A stretch of DNA of 64,000 bases, from positions 30,641 to 94,640 of the forward strand of contig NZ_AXVL01000006.1 in assembly GCF_000482505.1 (NCBI RefSeq). Direction: 5' to 3'. Each line of letters starts with the position of its first letter. Position 1 is the stretch's first letter. Below the pieces are notes generated by a model. That model worked only from the letters and a program-made list of their open reading frames with translations. It did no database searches and had not been told where the DNA came from. This stretch comes from Leptotrichia trevisanii DSM 22070. Lineage in GTDB: Bacteria; Fusobacteriota; Fusobacteriia; Fusobacteriales; Leptotrichiaceae. Position numbers and translations under genes: made by a program. Below, piece after piece: positions 1-10,045 of the stretch.

Positions 1-992
1 TAGGTAATGGGGAAGGACATATCTTGGCTCAAGCGTTCGATCAGATGAGAGGACACATTTATGGTGGAGTTCAACAAAGAATCAAGGCTACATCTGATAT
101 TATCGGTGGAGAAATCAAGGGACTTAGAAATGATTCTAATGGCTCTAAAGACTCTAACAAGTTCAAAGCATTTGGACAAAGAAACGAATTCAAGACTGAC
201 ACAGCAGGAATGCCTGACTGGTACAGTAATGCGGGAGGATTTGCCTACGTTCATGAAGACGAAACTGTAAGACTTGGTGAATCTTCTGGATGGTATGCAG
301 GGGTTGTAAACAACTACTTCACATTCAAGGATCTGTCTAAATCATATGAAAATCAGGCAATGGCCAAAGTTGGAGCATTCAAACAGATACCGCTTGATGA
401 AAACGGAACTCTTACACTTAACCTAGGTGGAGACGGATTTGTTGGTAGAACTGACACTAAACGTAGATTCTGGGTAGTTGATCAGGAATTCAGGGCAAAA
501 GCTAGCTACTATACTTATGGTGCCGGAGCAAACGTTGGACTTGAAAAGGCATTCGTAATAAATGAAGGGTTCAGCATTGTTCCAAATATCGGAATCAAGG
601 CTGAATATGGAAGATTCTCAGGAATCCATGAAACTGGTGATATGGCGTTGAACGTTAAGAGCGACGACTATATCTCAGTAAAACCAAATGCAGGAATCGA
701 CTTCAGATACAGTCAGCCAGTGTTCAAGAATACAAACTTCACAGCTGCTTTAGGATTTACTTATGAAAATGAAATCGGAAAAGTAAACGACATAAACAAT
801 GAAGCAAGAATAGTGGGAGCATGGACAGACTACTACACAATCAGAGGAGACAAGGAAGACAAGAAAGGAAACTTCAAGTCACACCTTAACCTAGGATTGG
901 ATAACGGAAGACTAGGATTCACAGTAAATACAGGATACGAAACAAAAGGACATAACTTCAATGCAGGATTAGGATTGAAAGTATTGTACTAG
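1..992 (+). CDS. Autotransporter beta-barrel domain (5'-truncated by window edge)
   Basis: This is the C-terminal translocator of a type V secreted autotransporter; the passenger domain lies upstream of the window. The reading frame is open from base 3, so the TTG at 24 is not the start. About 330 residues are visible. They begin with the helix-like linker (AQAFDQMRGHIYGGVQQRIK) that normally threads the barrel pore, followed by alternating beta strands (for example GWYAGVVNNYFTF and GFTVNTGYETKGHNFNAG). The protein ends LGLKVLY, and a terminal aromatic residue is typical of BamA-recognised barrels. It should sit in the outer membrane. The substrate or adhesin role cannot be told without the passenger. 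A terminator follows directly. Confidence 0.9.
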   Translation, partial: GNGEGHILAQAFDQMRGHIYGGVQQRIKATSDIIGGEIKGLRNDSNGSKDSNKFKAFGQRNEFKTDTAGMPDWYSNAGGFAYVHEDETVRLGESSGWYAGVVNNYFTFKDLSKSYENQAMAKVGAFKQIPLDENGTLTLNLGGDGFVGRTDTKRRFWVVDQEFRAKASYYTYGAGANVGLEKAFVINEGFSIVPNIGIKAEYGRFSGIHETGDMALNVKSDDYISVKPNAGIDFRYSQPVFKNTNFTAALGFTYENEIGKVNDINNEARIVGAWTDYYTIRGDKEDKKGNFKSHLNLGLDNGRLGFTVNTGYETKGHNFNAGLGLKVLY

Positions 993-1059
993 TAAGGGGT
1001 ACAAACTTAAAGACTTAAGAAAGTATGAAGTAATGGAAATAGCTTAAACTTAGGAGGGA

Positions 1060-1084
1060 GGCTGCCCATATGGGTGGCCTTTTC
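1060..1084 (+). terminator. Rho-independent terminator of autotransporter
   Basis: The hairpin GGCTGCCCATATGGGTGGCC has an 8-bp stem including two G-T wobbles and is followed by TTTT. It lies about 70 nt after the autotransporter stop codon. Confidence 0.8.
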
Positions 1085-1194
1085 TGGCAAGAGAGTTAAA
1101 ATTTCTTATTAAGGAAAGCCTGGTGTGAATAAAAAAATTGTTTTAACATTTATATTTTTACTGCTGGGAAATGATTTTTATTTAAAGTATAAGT

Positions 1195-1245
1195 AAGGGT
1201 TTACAAAGTTTAATTTCTATTTTTTAATGAGGTTTGGTATTATAC
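1195..1245. repeat. Degenerate copy of the ATACTAAACC dispersed repeat
   Basis: The stretch with AATGAGGTTTGGTATTATA resembles, in reverse orientation, one arm of the repeats at 7977-8120 and 48410-48465 (AATGAGGTTTAGTATAATA in the latter). The rest of 1085-1246 is AT-rich with no gene seen. Confidence 0.4.
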
Positions 1246-1246
1246 A

Positions 1247-1282
1247 CAAAAAAAACTTATAAAATATTAAATTCTATAAGTT
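1247..1282 (-). terminator. Terminator of the secreted 194-aa protein gene
   Basis: On the minus strand, ACTTATA and TATAAGT arms (7 bp) are separated by 13 nt and followed by eight T residues. It lies about 35 nt after the stop codon at 1317. Confidence 0.75.
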
Positions 1283-1316
1283 CCAAAAATTATTTTTATT
1301 TCTTTATTAAAGTTAT

Positions 1317-1901
1317 TTATTTAACAACTTGCCATTTATTATCCTTACCTTTTTCAAATTTAACTGTTGATGTAGCTAAATTTATTTTTTTAGTATTTTT
1401 TAGATAATCGTATTCTAATTTTATGTATTTTTCAATATTAACTTCAATCTCATCTTTTACATTGTTTACTTTTGTTACATATTTGTCGGTATTTTCTCCC
1501 AGATACTTATCCAGAGCTTTTTCATCGTATCCTTTTATCAAAAACACAACTTCACCTTTATTGCCATTTTCATTCACTTTATAGACAGATACATCAAATT
1601 GTTCGATAAGCATTGTATTTGTATCTTCCCATTGCTTTTTCAAGGCTGAATTATTTGCTTTTGCAACATATTTATCCACATCAGGATTTATGGATTTAAG
1701 CATTTTTCTTGAACCATAGTTCGATATTTCCTGCAAGGCTTTTGCGTAATCTTTTGCAGCCGCATTTAATGAATCATATTTTTTTACTTCCACAGCCTCT
1801 TTTGCAGACGGTGCCGCATTCGCTATCACTGGTATAGCCACCAATTGCCCCAAAACCATTAGCCCCATTAACATTTTTCTTACTTTTGTAAATTTTATCA
1901 T
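1317..1901 (-). CDS. Secreted hypothetical protein, 194 aa
   Basis: The family is not recognised. Residues 1-29 form a clear Sec signal peptide (basic N-region, hydrophobic LMGLMVLGQLVAIPVI core, ANA-A cleavage site), so the product is periplasmic or exported. The mature part is lysine-rich and predicted helical at first (about 35-95), then has beta-like segments (VSVYKVNENGNKGEVVFLIKG; TVKFEKGKDNKWQVVK). A helix followed by sheet resembles small NTF2-like or DUF4878-type secreted domains, but this is only a shape comparison. A good terminator follows, and AcpH is upstream on the same strand about 70 nt away. Confidence 0.8.
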   Translation of the reverse strand: MIKFTKVRKMLMGLMVLGQLVAIPVIANAAPSAKEAVEVKKYDSLNAAAKDYAKALQEISNYGSRKMLKSINPDVDKYVAKANNSALKKQWEDTNTMLIEQFDVSVYKVNENGNKGEVVFLIKGYDEKALDKYLGENTDKYVTKVNNVKDEIEVNIEKYIKLEYDYLKNTKKINLATSTVKFEKGKDNKWQVVK

Positions 1902-1971
1902 CTTTCTTCTTCCTCCAATTTTATTAATAATATAAAAATCAAAATTATTATTTTAAAGACAAACTCCGTTC

Positions 1972-2571
1972 TTAACTGTTCATCAAAAAACTTTTTATAC
2001 TTTCCTCTTTTACATAAAAAAATTCCTTTATAGATTTTTCTTCAAAAGCACTGTAATTTTTTTCCAGCTCTCCTACAGCCAGCCTTAAAATTTCTCCCTT
2101 TCTGACTCTTTGAGAAATCCCATAAAATGCTCGCTCCAAAAAATCTATATTTTTGTAATTGGACATTACTTTCTCACTTTCAATCCATTTGAATGTTTTG
2201 GCGAATTTCTTTGGAAAAAAAACTTGATTTTCAGATATATTATACAGTATCTTCTTTTCAATATTATTAATATTTTCATTGAATAACCTATCAAAATTTT
2301 TGGCTAAAAAATGATCAATAAACATATCGGACACAATCCCTTTAAAAATTCCAAATCTTTCCACAAGCAATTCATTCAAAAAATTCTCATTCCTGTCAGA
2401 AATACCATCAATTATCCGATGTAAAATAATCCCATCCTTCAGCTCCTTGGGAAGTTCTATTTTATCAACCAGCCCCTTGTAAAAATCTCCAGTAAAATTT
2501 CCATATAATGTCTTTTTATTTTCCTGTTCATCAATTTCCAGCGAAATTAGTGAATGTGCTAAAAAATTCAT
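1972..2571 (-). CDS. acpH: Acyl carrier protein phosphodiesterase (AcpH/DUF479 family)
   Basis: AcpH removes the 4'-phosphopantetheine group from holo-acyl carrier protein in the cytoplasm. The start MNFLAHS matches the family hallmark (E. coli MNFLAHLHLA), and GNFTGDFYKG, ILHRIIDGISD and MFIDHFLAKNF match the conserved metal-binding HD-like positions in order. At 199 aa it has the usual family length (about 190-200). The start is followed by no better alternative, although the upstream Shine-Dalgarno is weak (GGAAAAGAG). It may be co-transcribed with the downstream secreted protein. The family assignment is firm; the in vivo role in this organism is inferred. Confidence 0.85.
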   Translation of the reverse strand: MNFLAHSLISLEIDEQENKKTLYGNFTGDFYKGLVDKIELPKELKDGIILHRIIDGISDRNENFLNELLVERFGIFKGIVSDMFIDHFLAKNFDRLFNENINNIEKKILYNISENQVFFPKKFAKTFKWIESEKVMSNYKNIDFLERAFYGISQRVRKGEILRLAVGELEKNYSAFEEKSIKEFFYVKEESIKSFLMNS

Positions 2572-2715
2572 AATTTTTTCTCTTTTCCAATTTACTTTTA
2601 AAACTAAACCAGATTAAACGATAAGAGTTAAACAAATTTAGGATTTTCCCTATTTTTCATTTAATTTCAAAAATAGTTCAATCTGATTAATTTCAGTTTT
2701 AAAAAATTCCATTAA

Positions 2716-3474
2716 TTATTTTTCGTCCAATTCATCAGCAAATTTGAATCCTTGATCTTCCAAGTCCTGTTTTGATTTATTATAGAAATTTTCATAGATT
2801 CTTACAATCATTTCCTTGTATGATGGTAATTGTGGTGTTCCATTTTCTTCACGCCAAGCTACTGTATCTTTTTCGTGAAATTCTACACCTTCCTCCACTT
2901 TTTTTGCATCATAAGTATCTTCAAATACAAATGTATCTAATGGAACTCTTGGTTTTACCCTAGTCAATTTTCTTTCCACAGGCACTCCAAGCGTGCTTCC
3001 TACTATTGGAAATACATATTCTGGTAACCCAAGCATTTTTATAAATTCCTTTGTTTTCTTTCTAATTGCTCCAATTACGGTACTTCCGTATCCAAGAGCA
3101 AAAGCTGCTGTCTGCAACGCACTTACAACAATTCCCGCATCTACTGCACCAACTAGAATTCCATCCGCAGATTTTGGAGCGATATTTCTCTTTCCAACAG
3201 AATTTGCCGCATAAACTCCACGATGGAAGTCAACTAATACAAATACAAAAGCGTCAGCCTCTGCAATATGCTTCTGTCCTCCACAAAGTTCCGCAATTTT
3301 TGCCAATTTTTCCTTATCTCTTACAACAATCAACGAAGTTTGCTGTCCATTAACTGAATTTGCCGCCCTTTGAGCAGTCGCAAGTATTGTCTTCAAATCT
3401 TCTTCCTTTATCTTTTCTCCTGTAAATTCCCTTACAGAACGTCTATTTTGCAATTGTTTTATCAATTCATCCAT
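2716..3474 (-). CDS. NADPH-dependent nitroreductase / flavin oxidoreductase, NfsA-like
   Basis: This is an FMN-dependent oxidoreductase of the nitroreductase superfamily (NfsA/FRP group), which reduces nitroaromatics, quinones or flavins with NAD(P)H. The N-terminus LQNRRSVREFTGEKI is the classic FMN-phosphate-binding motif. The central VDAGIVVSALQTAAFALGYGSTVIGAIR and the GLPEYVFPIVGSTLGVP segment match the family. At about 252 aa it has NfsA length, not the shorter NfsB length. The start is placed at the ATG at 3474, which has GGGA about 10 nt upstream; a GTG at 3483 overlaps that Shine-Dalgarno. A well-formed promoter lies upstream. The physiological substrate is unknown. Confidence 0.85.
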   Translation of the reverse strand: MDELIKQLQNRRSVREFTGEKIKEEDLKTILATAQRAANSVNGQQTSLIVVRDKEKLAKIAELCGGQKHIAEADAFVFVLVDFHRGVYAANSVGKRNIAPKSADGILVGAVDAGIVVSALQTAAFALGYGSTVIGAIRKKTKEFIKMLGLPEYVFPIVGSTLGVPVERKLTRVKPRVPLDTFVFEDTYDAKKVEEGVEFHEKDTVAWREENGTPQLPSYKEMIVRIYENFYNKSKQDLEDQGFKFADELDEK

Positions 3475-3509
3475 CCAAATCACTTCCCTTTTTCAAATTT
3501 ATTTAATTA

Positions 3510-3538
3510 ATGTTATCACATTATATTTGTATTGTCAA
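3510..3538 (-). promoter_or_regulatory. Promoter of the nitroreductase gene
   Basis: TTGACA, a 17-nt spacer and TAACAT read on the minus strand, about 35 nt upstream of the nitroreductase start. Confidence 0.6.
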
Positions 3539-3590
3539 ACTATTTAAAATCATTCTATCCCTTTAAAATTGGAGTGGTATAAACTACATA

Positions 3591-3657
3591 AAATTAGCAT
3601 TTGAACATAATAATTATAATTTAAAAATTTAACTTCAAAGTGGTTTTACTATGACTC
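3591..3657 (+). repeat. Dispersed repeat R1, copy A
   Basis: This intergenic block of about 65 bp contains ACTTCAAAGTGGTTTTACTATG. It matches copies at 27752-27825 (inverted), 44761-44830 and 59286-59352, best in the ending TTTAAAG(T/C)(G/A)GTTTTACTAT. It runs into the -35 region of the mvaK2 promoter. Confidence 0.6.
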
Positions 3658-3672
3658 TTTTTATGGTATAAT
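3644..3672 (+). promoter_or_regulatory. Promoter of the isoprenoid genes (extended -10)
   Basis: A perfect TATAAT at 3667-3672 is preceded by TGG, an extended -10. The -35 is weak (TTTTAC with a 17-nt spacer). It lies 57 nt upstream of the chosen mvaK2 start. Confidence 0.65.
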
Positions 3673-3728
3673 TGGTTATTATAAGCATTTTTAATGCCTT
3701 ACCCTTTATAAAAAAGAAAGAGAAAAAA

Positions 3729-5799
<2,071 letters not shown>

Positions 5800-5874
5800 T
5801 AAATCTGCTGATAACTTAATTGTATATTAAAAATTAGTTTTAAACGAATATAATCAAAGAAAGAGAGTTAATTA

Positions 5875-6537
5875 ATGAAAAAAAAAATTATAGTTTATGA
5901 TTTTGACAAAACAATTTACGATGGAGAAACTGGTGTTAATTTTTCCACATTTTATTTAAGAAAATATCCGTTAAAGTCCATTTTATTTTTGATAAAATAT
6001 TCAAAGGACTTGCTTTTTTATCTAGTAAAAATAATAAATTTGACTACTTTGAAGGAAAGATATTTTGAATTTTTGGAAACCTATTCAAGAGAAGAAATTG
6101 AAAAATTAGTAGCAGATTTCTGGGAAACTAAAAAACATAAAATTTATCCGTGGATAAAAGTCGAGCTGGAAAGAAACAAAAAAGACTGTGAAATGGTTAT
6201 CGTATCTTCTGCAAGCCCTCTGTTCCTAATCGAACACTTTTTATTATCACTTGGCTATGACAAAGTTTTTGGAACAAATTTTGTAAATGATAACAAGGAA
6301 ACCTTTATTGCCAAAATTGACGGAGAAAACAACAAAGGCGATGAGAAAGTAAAAAAACTGAATGAATGGGCAAAACAAAATAATTTTGAATACGAAATTA
6401 TAGAATTTTACTCTGACAGTCTAGCAGACAAACCACTTTACGATATTTCCAAAAAAACATACTGGATTAAGAATGGAGTTAAGTTGGAAGGGATGCCAAA
6501 GAGAAAGACTTTGATTGATAAATTATTTTGGAAATAA
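5875..6537 (+). CDS. HAD-IB family phosphatase
   Basis: This is a haloacid dehalogenase superfamily phosphatase of the SerB-like IB group. Motif I is VYDFDKTIYDG, with nucleophile Asp9 and acid/base Asp11. Motif II is IVSSAS, and motif IV is FYSDSLADKPL, with metal-binding acidic residues. A four-helix cap probably spans about residues 20-95, containing a hydrophobic stretch (SILFLIKYSKDLLFYLVKII) that could be membrane-facing. The substrate is unknown. It is 75 nt after fni with its own GAAAGAGAG ribosome site and no intervening terminator, so co-transcription with the isoprenoid genes is likely. A role on an isoprenoid phosphate or a phospholipid head group is only a guess. Confidence 0.85.
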   Translation: MKKKIIVYDFDKTIYDGETGVNFSTFYLRKYPLKSILFLIKYSKDLLFYLVKIINLTTLKERYFEFLETYSREEIEKLVADFWETKKHKIYPWIKVELERNKKDCEMVIVSSASPLFLIEHFLLSLGYDKVFGTNFVNDNKETFIAKIDGENNKGDEKVKKLNEWAKQNNFEYEIIEFYSDSLADKPLYDISKKTYWIKNGVKLEGMPKRKTLIDKLFWK

Positions 6538-6549
6538 TCATTTAAAAAA

Positions 6550-6600
6550 GGGAATTTATTCTAATTCTATCAAAACTAGATATAATTCCCTATTTTTATT
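6550..6600. terminator. Bidirectional terminator between the HAD gene and frr
   Basis: GGGAATT and AATTCCC arms enclose a 26-nt loop. A T-rich tail is present on the plus side (TATTTTTATTT) and TTTTTT follows the stem when read on the minus strand, so it can end both convergent transcripts. Confidence 0.7.
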
Positions 6601-6625
6601 TCATTTCTAAATTTTATCTTAAAAA

Positions 6626-7183
6626 TTAAACTGTCAACAATTCTTTTTCTTTTTTACTCAAAGCATCATCAACTTGTGCGATAAATTTATCTGTTGATTT
6701 TTGCACTTTTTCTTCACTTGATTTTAATTCATCTTCTGTGATTTCGCTGTCTTTTTCAAGTTTTCTTAGTTTATTGTTTACATCTTTTCTTACGTTTCTG
6801 ATTGCAACTTTTCCTTCTTCAGCTTCTTTTTTTACCATTTTTACATATTCTTTTCTACGATCTTCTGTAAGTTCTGGTACAACAAGTCTGATAACTTTAC
6901 CATCGTTTGACGGGTTAAATCCTAAGTTTGCCTGTAAAATAGTTTTTTCAATTACTGGAATTAGTGATTTGTCCCAAGGATCAATTACTAATAATCTAGC
7001 TTCTGGAGCTGAAACTGTTCCAACTTGATTAAGTGGAGTTTGAGCACCATAGGCTTCCACTGTTACTCCATCAAGCATAGAAACACTTGCACGCCCTGCT
7101 CTTACGTGAGAAAACTTATCTTTTGTGTTTTCCACAGATTTTTGCATTTTTTCTTCAGCTTCTTTTAAAATTGCATTTAACAT
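6626..7183 (-). CDS. frr: Ribosome recycling factor
   Basis: RRF splits post-termination ribosomes together with EF-G. The sequence MLNAILKEAEEKMQKSVENTKDKFSHVRAGRAS matches the family N-terminus (helix with RAGRAS). The C-terminal three-helix bundle stretch VKKEAEEGKVAIRNVRKD is the conserved RRF signature. Choosing the ATG at 7183 (GGTGG 5 nt upstream) gives 185 aa, the canonical RRF length; a GTG three codons earlier overlaps the Shine-Dalgarno. The gene follows pyrH after 56 nt in the conserved rpsB-tsf-pyrH-frr order. Confidence 0.97.
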   Translation of the reverse strand: MLNAILKEAEEKMQKSVENTKDKFSHVRAGRASVSMLDGVTVEAYGAQTPLNQVGTVSAPEARLLVIDPWDKSLIPVIEKTILQANLGFNPSNDGKVIRLVVPELTEDRRKEYVKMVKKEAEEGKVAIRNVRKDVNNKLRKLEKDSEITEDELKSSEEKVQKSTDKFIAQVDDALSKKEKELLTV

Positions 7184-7239
7184 TCTTACCACCTTTTTAT
7201 TTTTTATTAAAATATTTTATACCAATTTTTTCCTATCAA

Positions 7240-7950
7240 TTATTTTTTTACAGTTGTTCCTATATTATCGCCTTGAGCCATTTTTAAGATATTTCCCTCT
7301 TCCAAAGCGTTAAATACCACGATTGGCATTTGGTTTTCCCTACATAGTGAAAGTGCCGCTGTATCCATTACTCCCAGATTTTTTGAGATAGCTTCGTCAA
7401 AGGTTACTGTATCATATCTCACAGCGTCATTAAACTTCATCGGATCCTTATCATAGATTCCATCGACTTTTGTTCCTTTTGCAAGTACATCTGCCTGAAT
7501 TTCCACAGCTCTTAGTGCTCCCGAAGAATCCGTCGTAAAGTAAGGATTGCTTGTTCCTCCTGCAAAGATAACAACTCTTCCTTTTTCCAAATGTCTTATT
7601 GCCTTACGTCTGATATAAAGCTCAGCTACTTGTGGCATTTGAAGTGCTGTCATAACTCTTGTTGGCACTCCTATGCTTTCAATTGCATTTTGCAGTGCAA
7701 GTCCATTCATAATTGTCGCAAGCATTCCCATTGTATCGCCAGTCACTCTGTCAAAGCCTTTTTCCATTCCGCTTATCCCACGGAAAATATTTCCACCACC
7801 AATAACAATGGCAATTTCCACACCTTTTTCATGTACATCCTTTATCTGTTTTGCAAAACTTTCAAGCACTTCATTTGAAAAACCAAATTCCTTGTTCCCT
7901 GCCAGTGCCTCTCCACTTAGTTTTAATAATATTCTTTTATATTTAAGCAT
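7240..7950 (-). CDS. pyrH: Uridylate kinase
   Basis: This bacterial UMP kinase of the amino-acid-kinase fold makes UDP from UMP and ATP. It carries YKRILLKLSGEALAG at the N-terminus, the phosphate-binding GGGNIFRG (residues 51-58), RGAD-like region features such as VTGDTMGMLAT, and the C-terminal CRENQMPIVVFN. At 236 aa it has normal length. The start ATG at 7950 follows GGAGG by 8 nt; an ATG five codons upstream overlaps that site. A MITE-like repeat and the tsf terminator separate it from tsf, so pyrH-frr may have its own promoter, which I could not place with confidence. Confidence 0.96.
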   Translation of the reverse strand: MLKYKRILLKLSGEALAGNKEFGFSNEVLESFAKQIKDVHEKGVEIAIVIGGGNIFRGISGMEKGFDRVTGDTMGMLATIMNGLALQNAIESIGVPTRVMTALQMPQVAELYIRRKAIRHLEKGRVVIFAGGTSNPYFTTDSSGALRAVEIQADVLAKGTKVDGIYDKDPMKFNDAVRYDTVTFDEAISKNLGVMDTAALSLCRENQMPIVVFNALEEGNILKMAQGDNIGTTVKK

Positions 7951-7976
7951 TATAGGAGCCTCCATAAATTTTATAG

Positions 7977-8120
7977 GTTATACTAAACCCCGTTTAAAAA
8001 TGAGAATAAATTTTTATAATAGGGTTGTTCAATAGCTAATTCATAATCATTCAACTTTTTTCTTTTTTATTAGAAAAGTTTATAATAAATTCGTTATTTA
8101 AATGGGATTTAGTATTAAAT
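7977..8120. repeat. MITE-like imperfect inverted repeat (R2) between pyrH and tsf
   Basis: The left arm 7977-8020 begins TTATACTAAACCCCGTTTAA. The right arm (8083-8118), read in reverse complement, begins TAATACTAAATCCCATTTAA; the two match at roughly three positions in four by eye. The arms are about 40 nt with a loop of about 60 nt. The right half is also about 80% identical by eye to 48410-48465. No ORF is inside, so it is non-autonomous if mobile. Confidence 0.6.
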
Positions 8121-8143
8121 AAAAGTAATTATTTAAAAATTTG

Positions 8144-8170
8144 CGAAAAAATAAGGGGATAATTCCCCTT
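8144..8170 (-). terminator. Terminator of tsf
   Basis: On the minus strand, AAGGGGA and TCCCCTT form a perfect stem with a 4-nt loop, followed by ATTTTTTCGC. It starts 5 nt after the tsf stop codon. Confidence 0.85.
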
Positions 8171-8174
8171 ATAA

Positions 8175-9059
8175 TTAATTTCCAGAAATTTGTGCAGCTA
8201 CTTCAGCAGCAAAATCTACTTCTTCTTTTTCGATTCCTTCTCCAACTTTGAATCTGTCAAATGAATTTATTGTACTAGGGGCAATAAATTTTTCAATAGT
8301 AACGCTGTCATCTCTAACATATTTTTGTTGCACTAAGCAGTTTTCTTCGTAGAATTTTCTCATTTTTCCTTCTAATATTTTTTCAATTATATTAGCCGGT
8401 TTTCCTTCTGATTCCAATTGATGTCTTGCAATTTCCTTTTCTCTTTCCAAATCATCAGCCGTAACTTGTGATTTATCCAAATATTTTGGATCCATTGCCG
8501 CAATGTGCATTGCAACACCTTTTGCTTTTTCGATATTTTCAGGAGTAGCTTCTCCATTAACATTTAATAATACACCAATTTTTCCGCCTAAGTGAATATA
8601 AGTTTCGATGAATCCGTCAGTTGAAACAACTTTTAGTCTTCTTACATTCATATTTTCACCAATTTTAGCGATTAATTCTGTTAGGTGAGTTTCAACAGTT
8701 TTTCCTTCAAGTTCAAACGCTTTTAATTCATCTTCGCTTGTCAAATCGTGATTTAAAGTCAATGCTACTAATTTTTCTCCAAAAGATTTGAATTCATCAT
8801 TTTTAGCAACGAAGTCAGTTTCAGAGTTAAATTCTAAGATAGCACCTTTTTTTCTATCTTCAGATATTGCTGCAAATACCAATCCTTCTGCTGCAACTCT
8901 TCCAGATTTTTTAGCTGCCTTAGCAATCCCTTTTTCTCTTAACCAGTCAATCGCTTTTTCAATGTCTCCGTCATTTTCTTGTAAAGCCTTTTTACAGTCA
9001 AGCATTCCTGCTCCTGTTCTTTCTCTTAATTCTTTAATAAGTGCTGTTGTAATTGCCAC
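8175..9059 (-). CDS. tsf: Elongation factor Ts
   Basis: EF-Ts is the guanine-nucleotide exchange factor for EF-Tu. The N-terminal UBA-like domain [24 protein letters not shown] and the core motif [16 protein letters not shown] (TDFVAKN contacts EF-Tu) are intact, and the C-terminal [10 protein letters not shown] is typical. The length of 294 aa is normal. The start is a GTG at 9059 with GGAGGG 7 nt upstream and agrees with the family start MA-ITA. Unusually, rpsB is not immediately upstream: three TPR genes intervene, the nearest ending 28 nt before the tsf start. A strong terminator lies immediately downstream. Confidence 0.97.
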   Translation of the reverse strand: MAITTALIKELRERTGAGMLDCKKALQENDGDIEKAIDWLREKGIAKAAKKSGRVAAEGLVFAAISEDRKKGAILEFNSETDFVAKNDEFKSFGEKLVALTLNHDLTSEDELKAFELEGKTVETHLTELIAKIGENMNVRRLKVVSTDGFIETYIHLGGKIGVLLNVNGEATPENIEKAKGVAMHIAAMDPKYLDKSQVTADDLEREKEIARHQLESEGKPANIIEKILEGKMRKFYEENCLVQQKYVRDDSVTIEKFIAPSTINSFDRFKVGEGIEKEEVDFAAEVAAQISGN

Positions 9060-9087
9060 TTTATTTCCCTCCTATATTTTTAATTTT

Positions 9088-9984
9088 TTATTTATTTAAT
9101 TCTCCATCTAACATCATTAATAATTGTTCTATATGTTTACTAAAAGAACCTTCTTTTTTTGCTCCATCCAATGCCTTTTTTGCCCAGCTTTCTGCTTCTT
9201 TAAACTTCTTAGTTTCAAAATATCCCATTGCTAAAAACCATTGTGCTTGTGTATTCCCTTTTTTCGCAAGTGGTAAAAGAAATTTCTCTGCTTCCGCATA
9301 TTTTTTTTGTTCAAAATATGTTCCAGACAGCATTTCTATAATAAAGTAATCTTCTTTATCAAATTCTAAAAACTCTTTTGCATATTTTTCAGCTTGTCTC
9401 GGATGTCCAGAATCATAATAAAAAGCTGCTAATCTTAATATCGCATAAGCATTACCAGTTAATGCTTCGGTTTTACTTATTCTAAGTTCCCTAAGCCCTC
9501 TTTCCGAATAGCTTCCTTGTGATAATTCTTCAAAATATTTATCAGCCTGTTTCCTTTTGACTCCTTTTTTTTCATTTGCATATAAAAGAACAAAAGAATA
9601 TTTACCAGTATCATCATCACCTAATTCAATAGCTTTTGAAAAATATTTATCAGCTTCCTTTGTATTATTCTCTGAAACATATAATGATCCCATAACTTCG
9701 TATGCATAGGCATCATTTGGATATTTTTCAATGTATTTTTTCATTAGGGCAATTAAACCTTTATTATCATTTTTTTCCTGCATAGCTCGGAAATTTTTTC
9801 TAAAATCATCTTTTTCTTTTGCATAAGTACTCATAAATTTTTCATAATCTGGTACATGACTAACTTCATCCAGCATTAAAAACTTATCTTCCCTATCAGT
9901 GCTTAATTTACGTTCGGTATTTACATTTGCACCTAGAACACTTAAACTTGCTAATAAAAATAGTCCAACTAAAAATTTTTTCAT
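9088..9984 (-). CDS. Secreted TPR/SEL1-like protein, paralogue 1 of 3
   Basis: The signal peptide MKKFLVGLFLLASLSVLGAN is almost identical to that of the two upstream genes. There is no lipobox cysteine, so it is probably periplasmic. Mature TPR-like helical pairs include KYPNDAYAYEVMGSLYVSENNTKEADKYFSKAIELGDDDTGKYSFVLLYANEKK and, nearer the C-terminus, YAEAEKFLLPLAKKGNTQAQWFLAMGYFETKKFKEAESWAKKALDG. TPR arrays bind proteins; the partner is unknown. The ATG at 9984 is chosen, with GGTG 7 nt upstream, over an in-frame ATG at 9996 that abuts a GAGGG. It is last in a three-gene tandem array and directly precedes tsf on the same strand. Confidence 0.85.
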   Translation of the reverse strand: MKKFLVGLFLLASLSVLGANVNTERKLSTDREDKFLMLDEVSHVPDYEKFMSTYAKEKDDFRKNFRAMQEKNDNKGLIALMKKYIEKYPNDAYAYEVMGSLYVSENNTKEADKYFSKAIELGDDDTGKYSFVLLYANEKKGVKRKQADKYFEELSQGSYSERGLRELRISKTEALTGNAYAILRLAAFYYDSGHPRQAEKYAKEFLEFDKEDYFIIEMLSGTYFEQKKYAEAEKFLLPLAKKGNTQAQWFLAMGYFETKKFKEAESWAKKALDGAKKEGSFSKHIEQLLMMLDGELNK

Positions 9985-10045
9985 AGTTTTCACCATTCCC
10001 TCTATTTCTTATTTTGCTTAATGATTAACTTATTATTCACAAAAA

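Noticed and set aside
3672-3728. Upstream in-frame ATG for mvaK2
   Set aside because: It overlaps the TATAAT of the promoter, so it cannot be in the transcript; the ATG at 3729 matches the family N-terminus.
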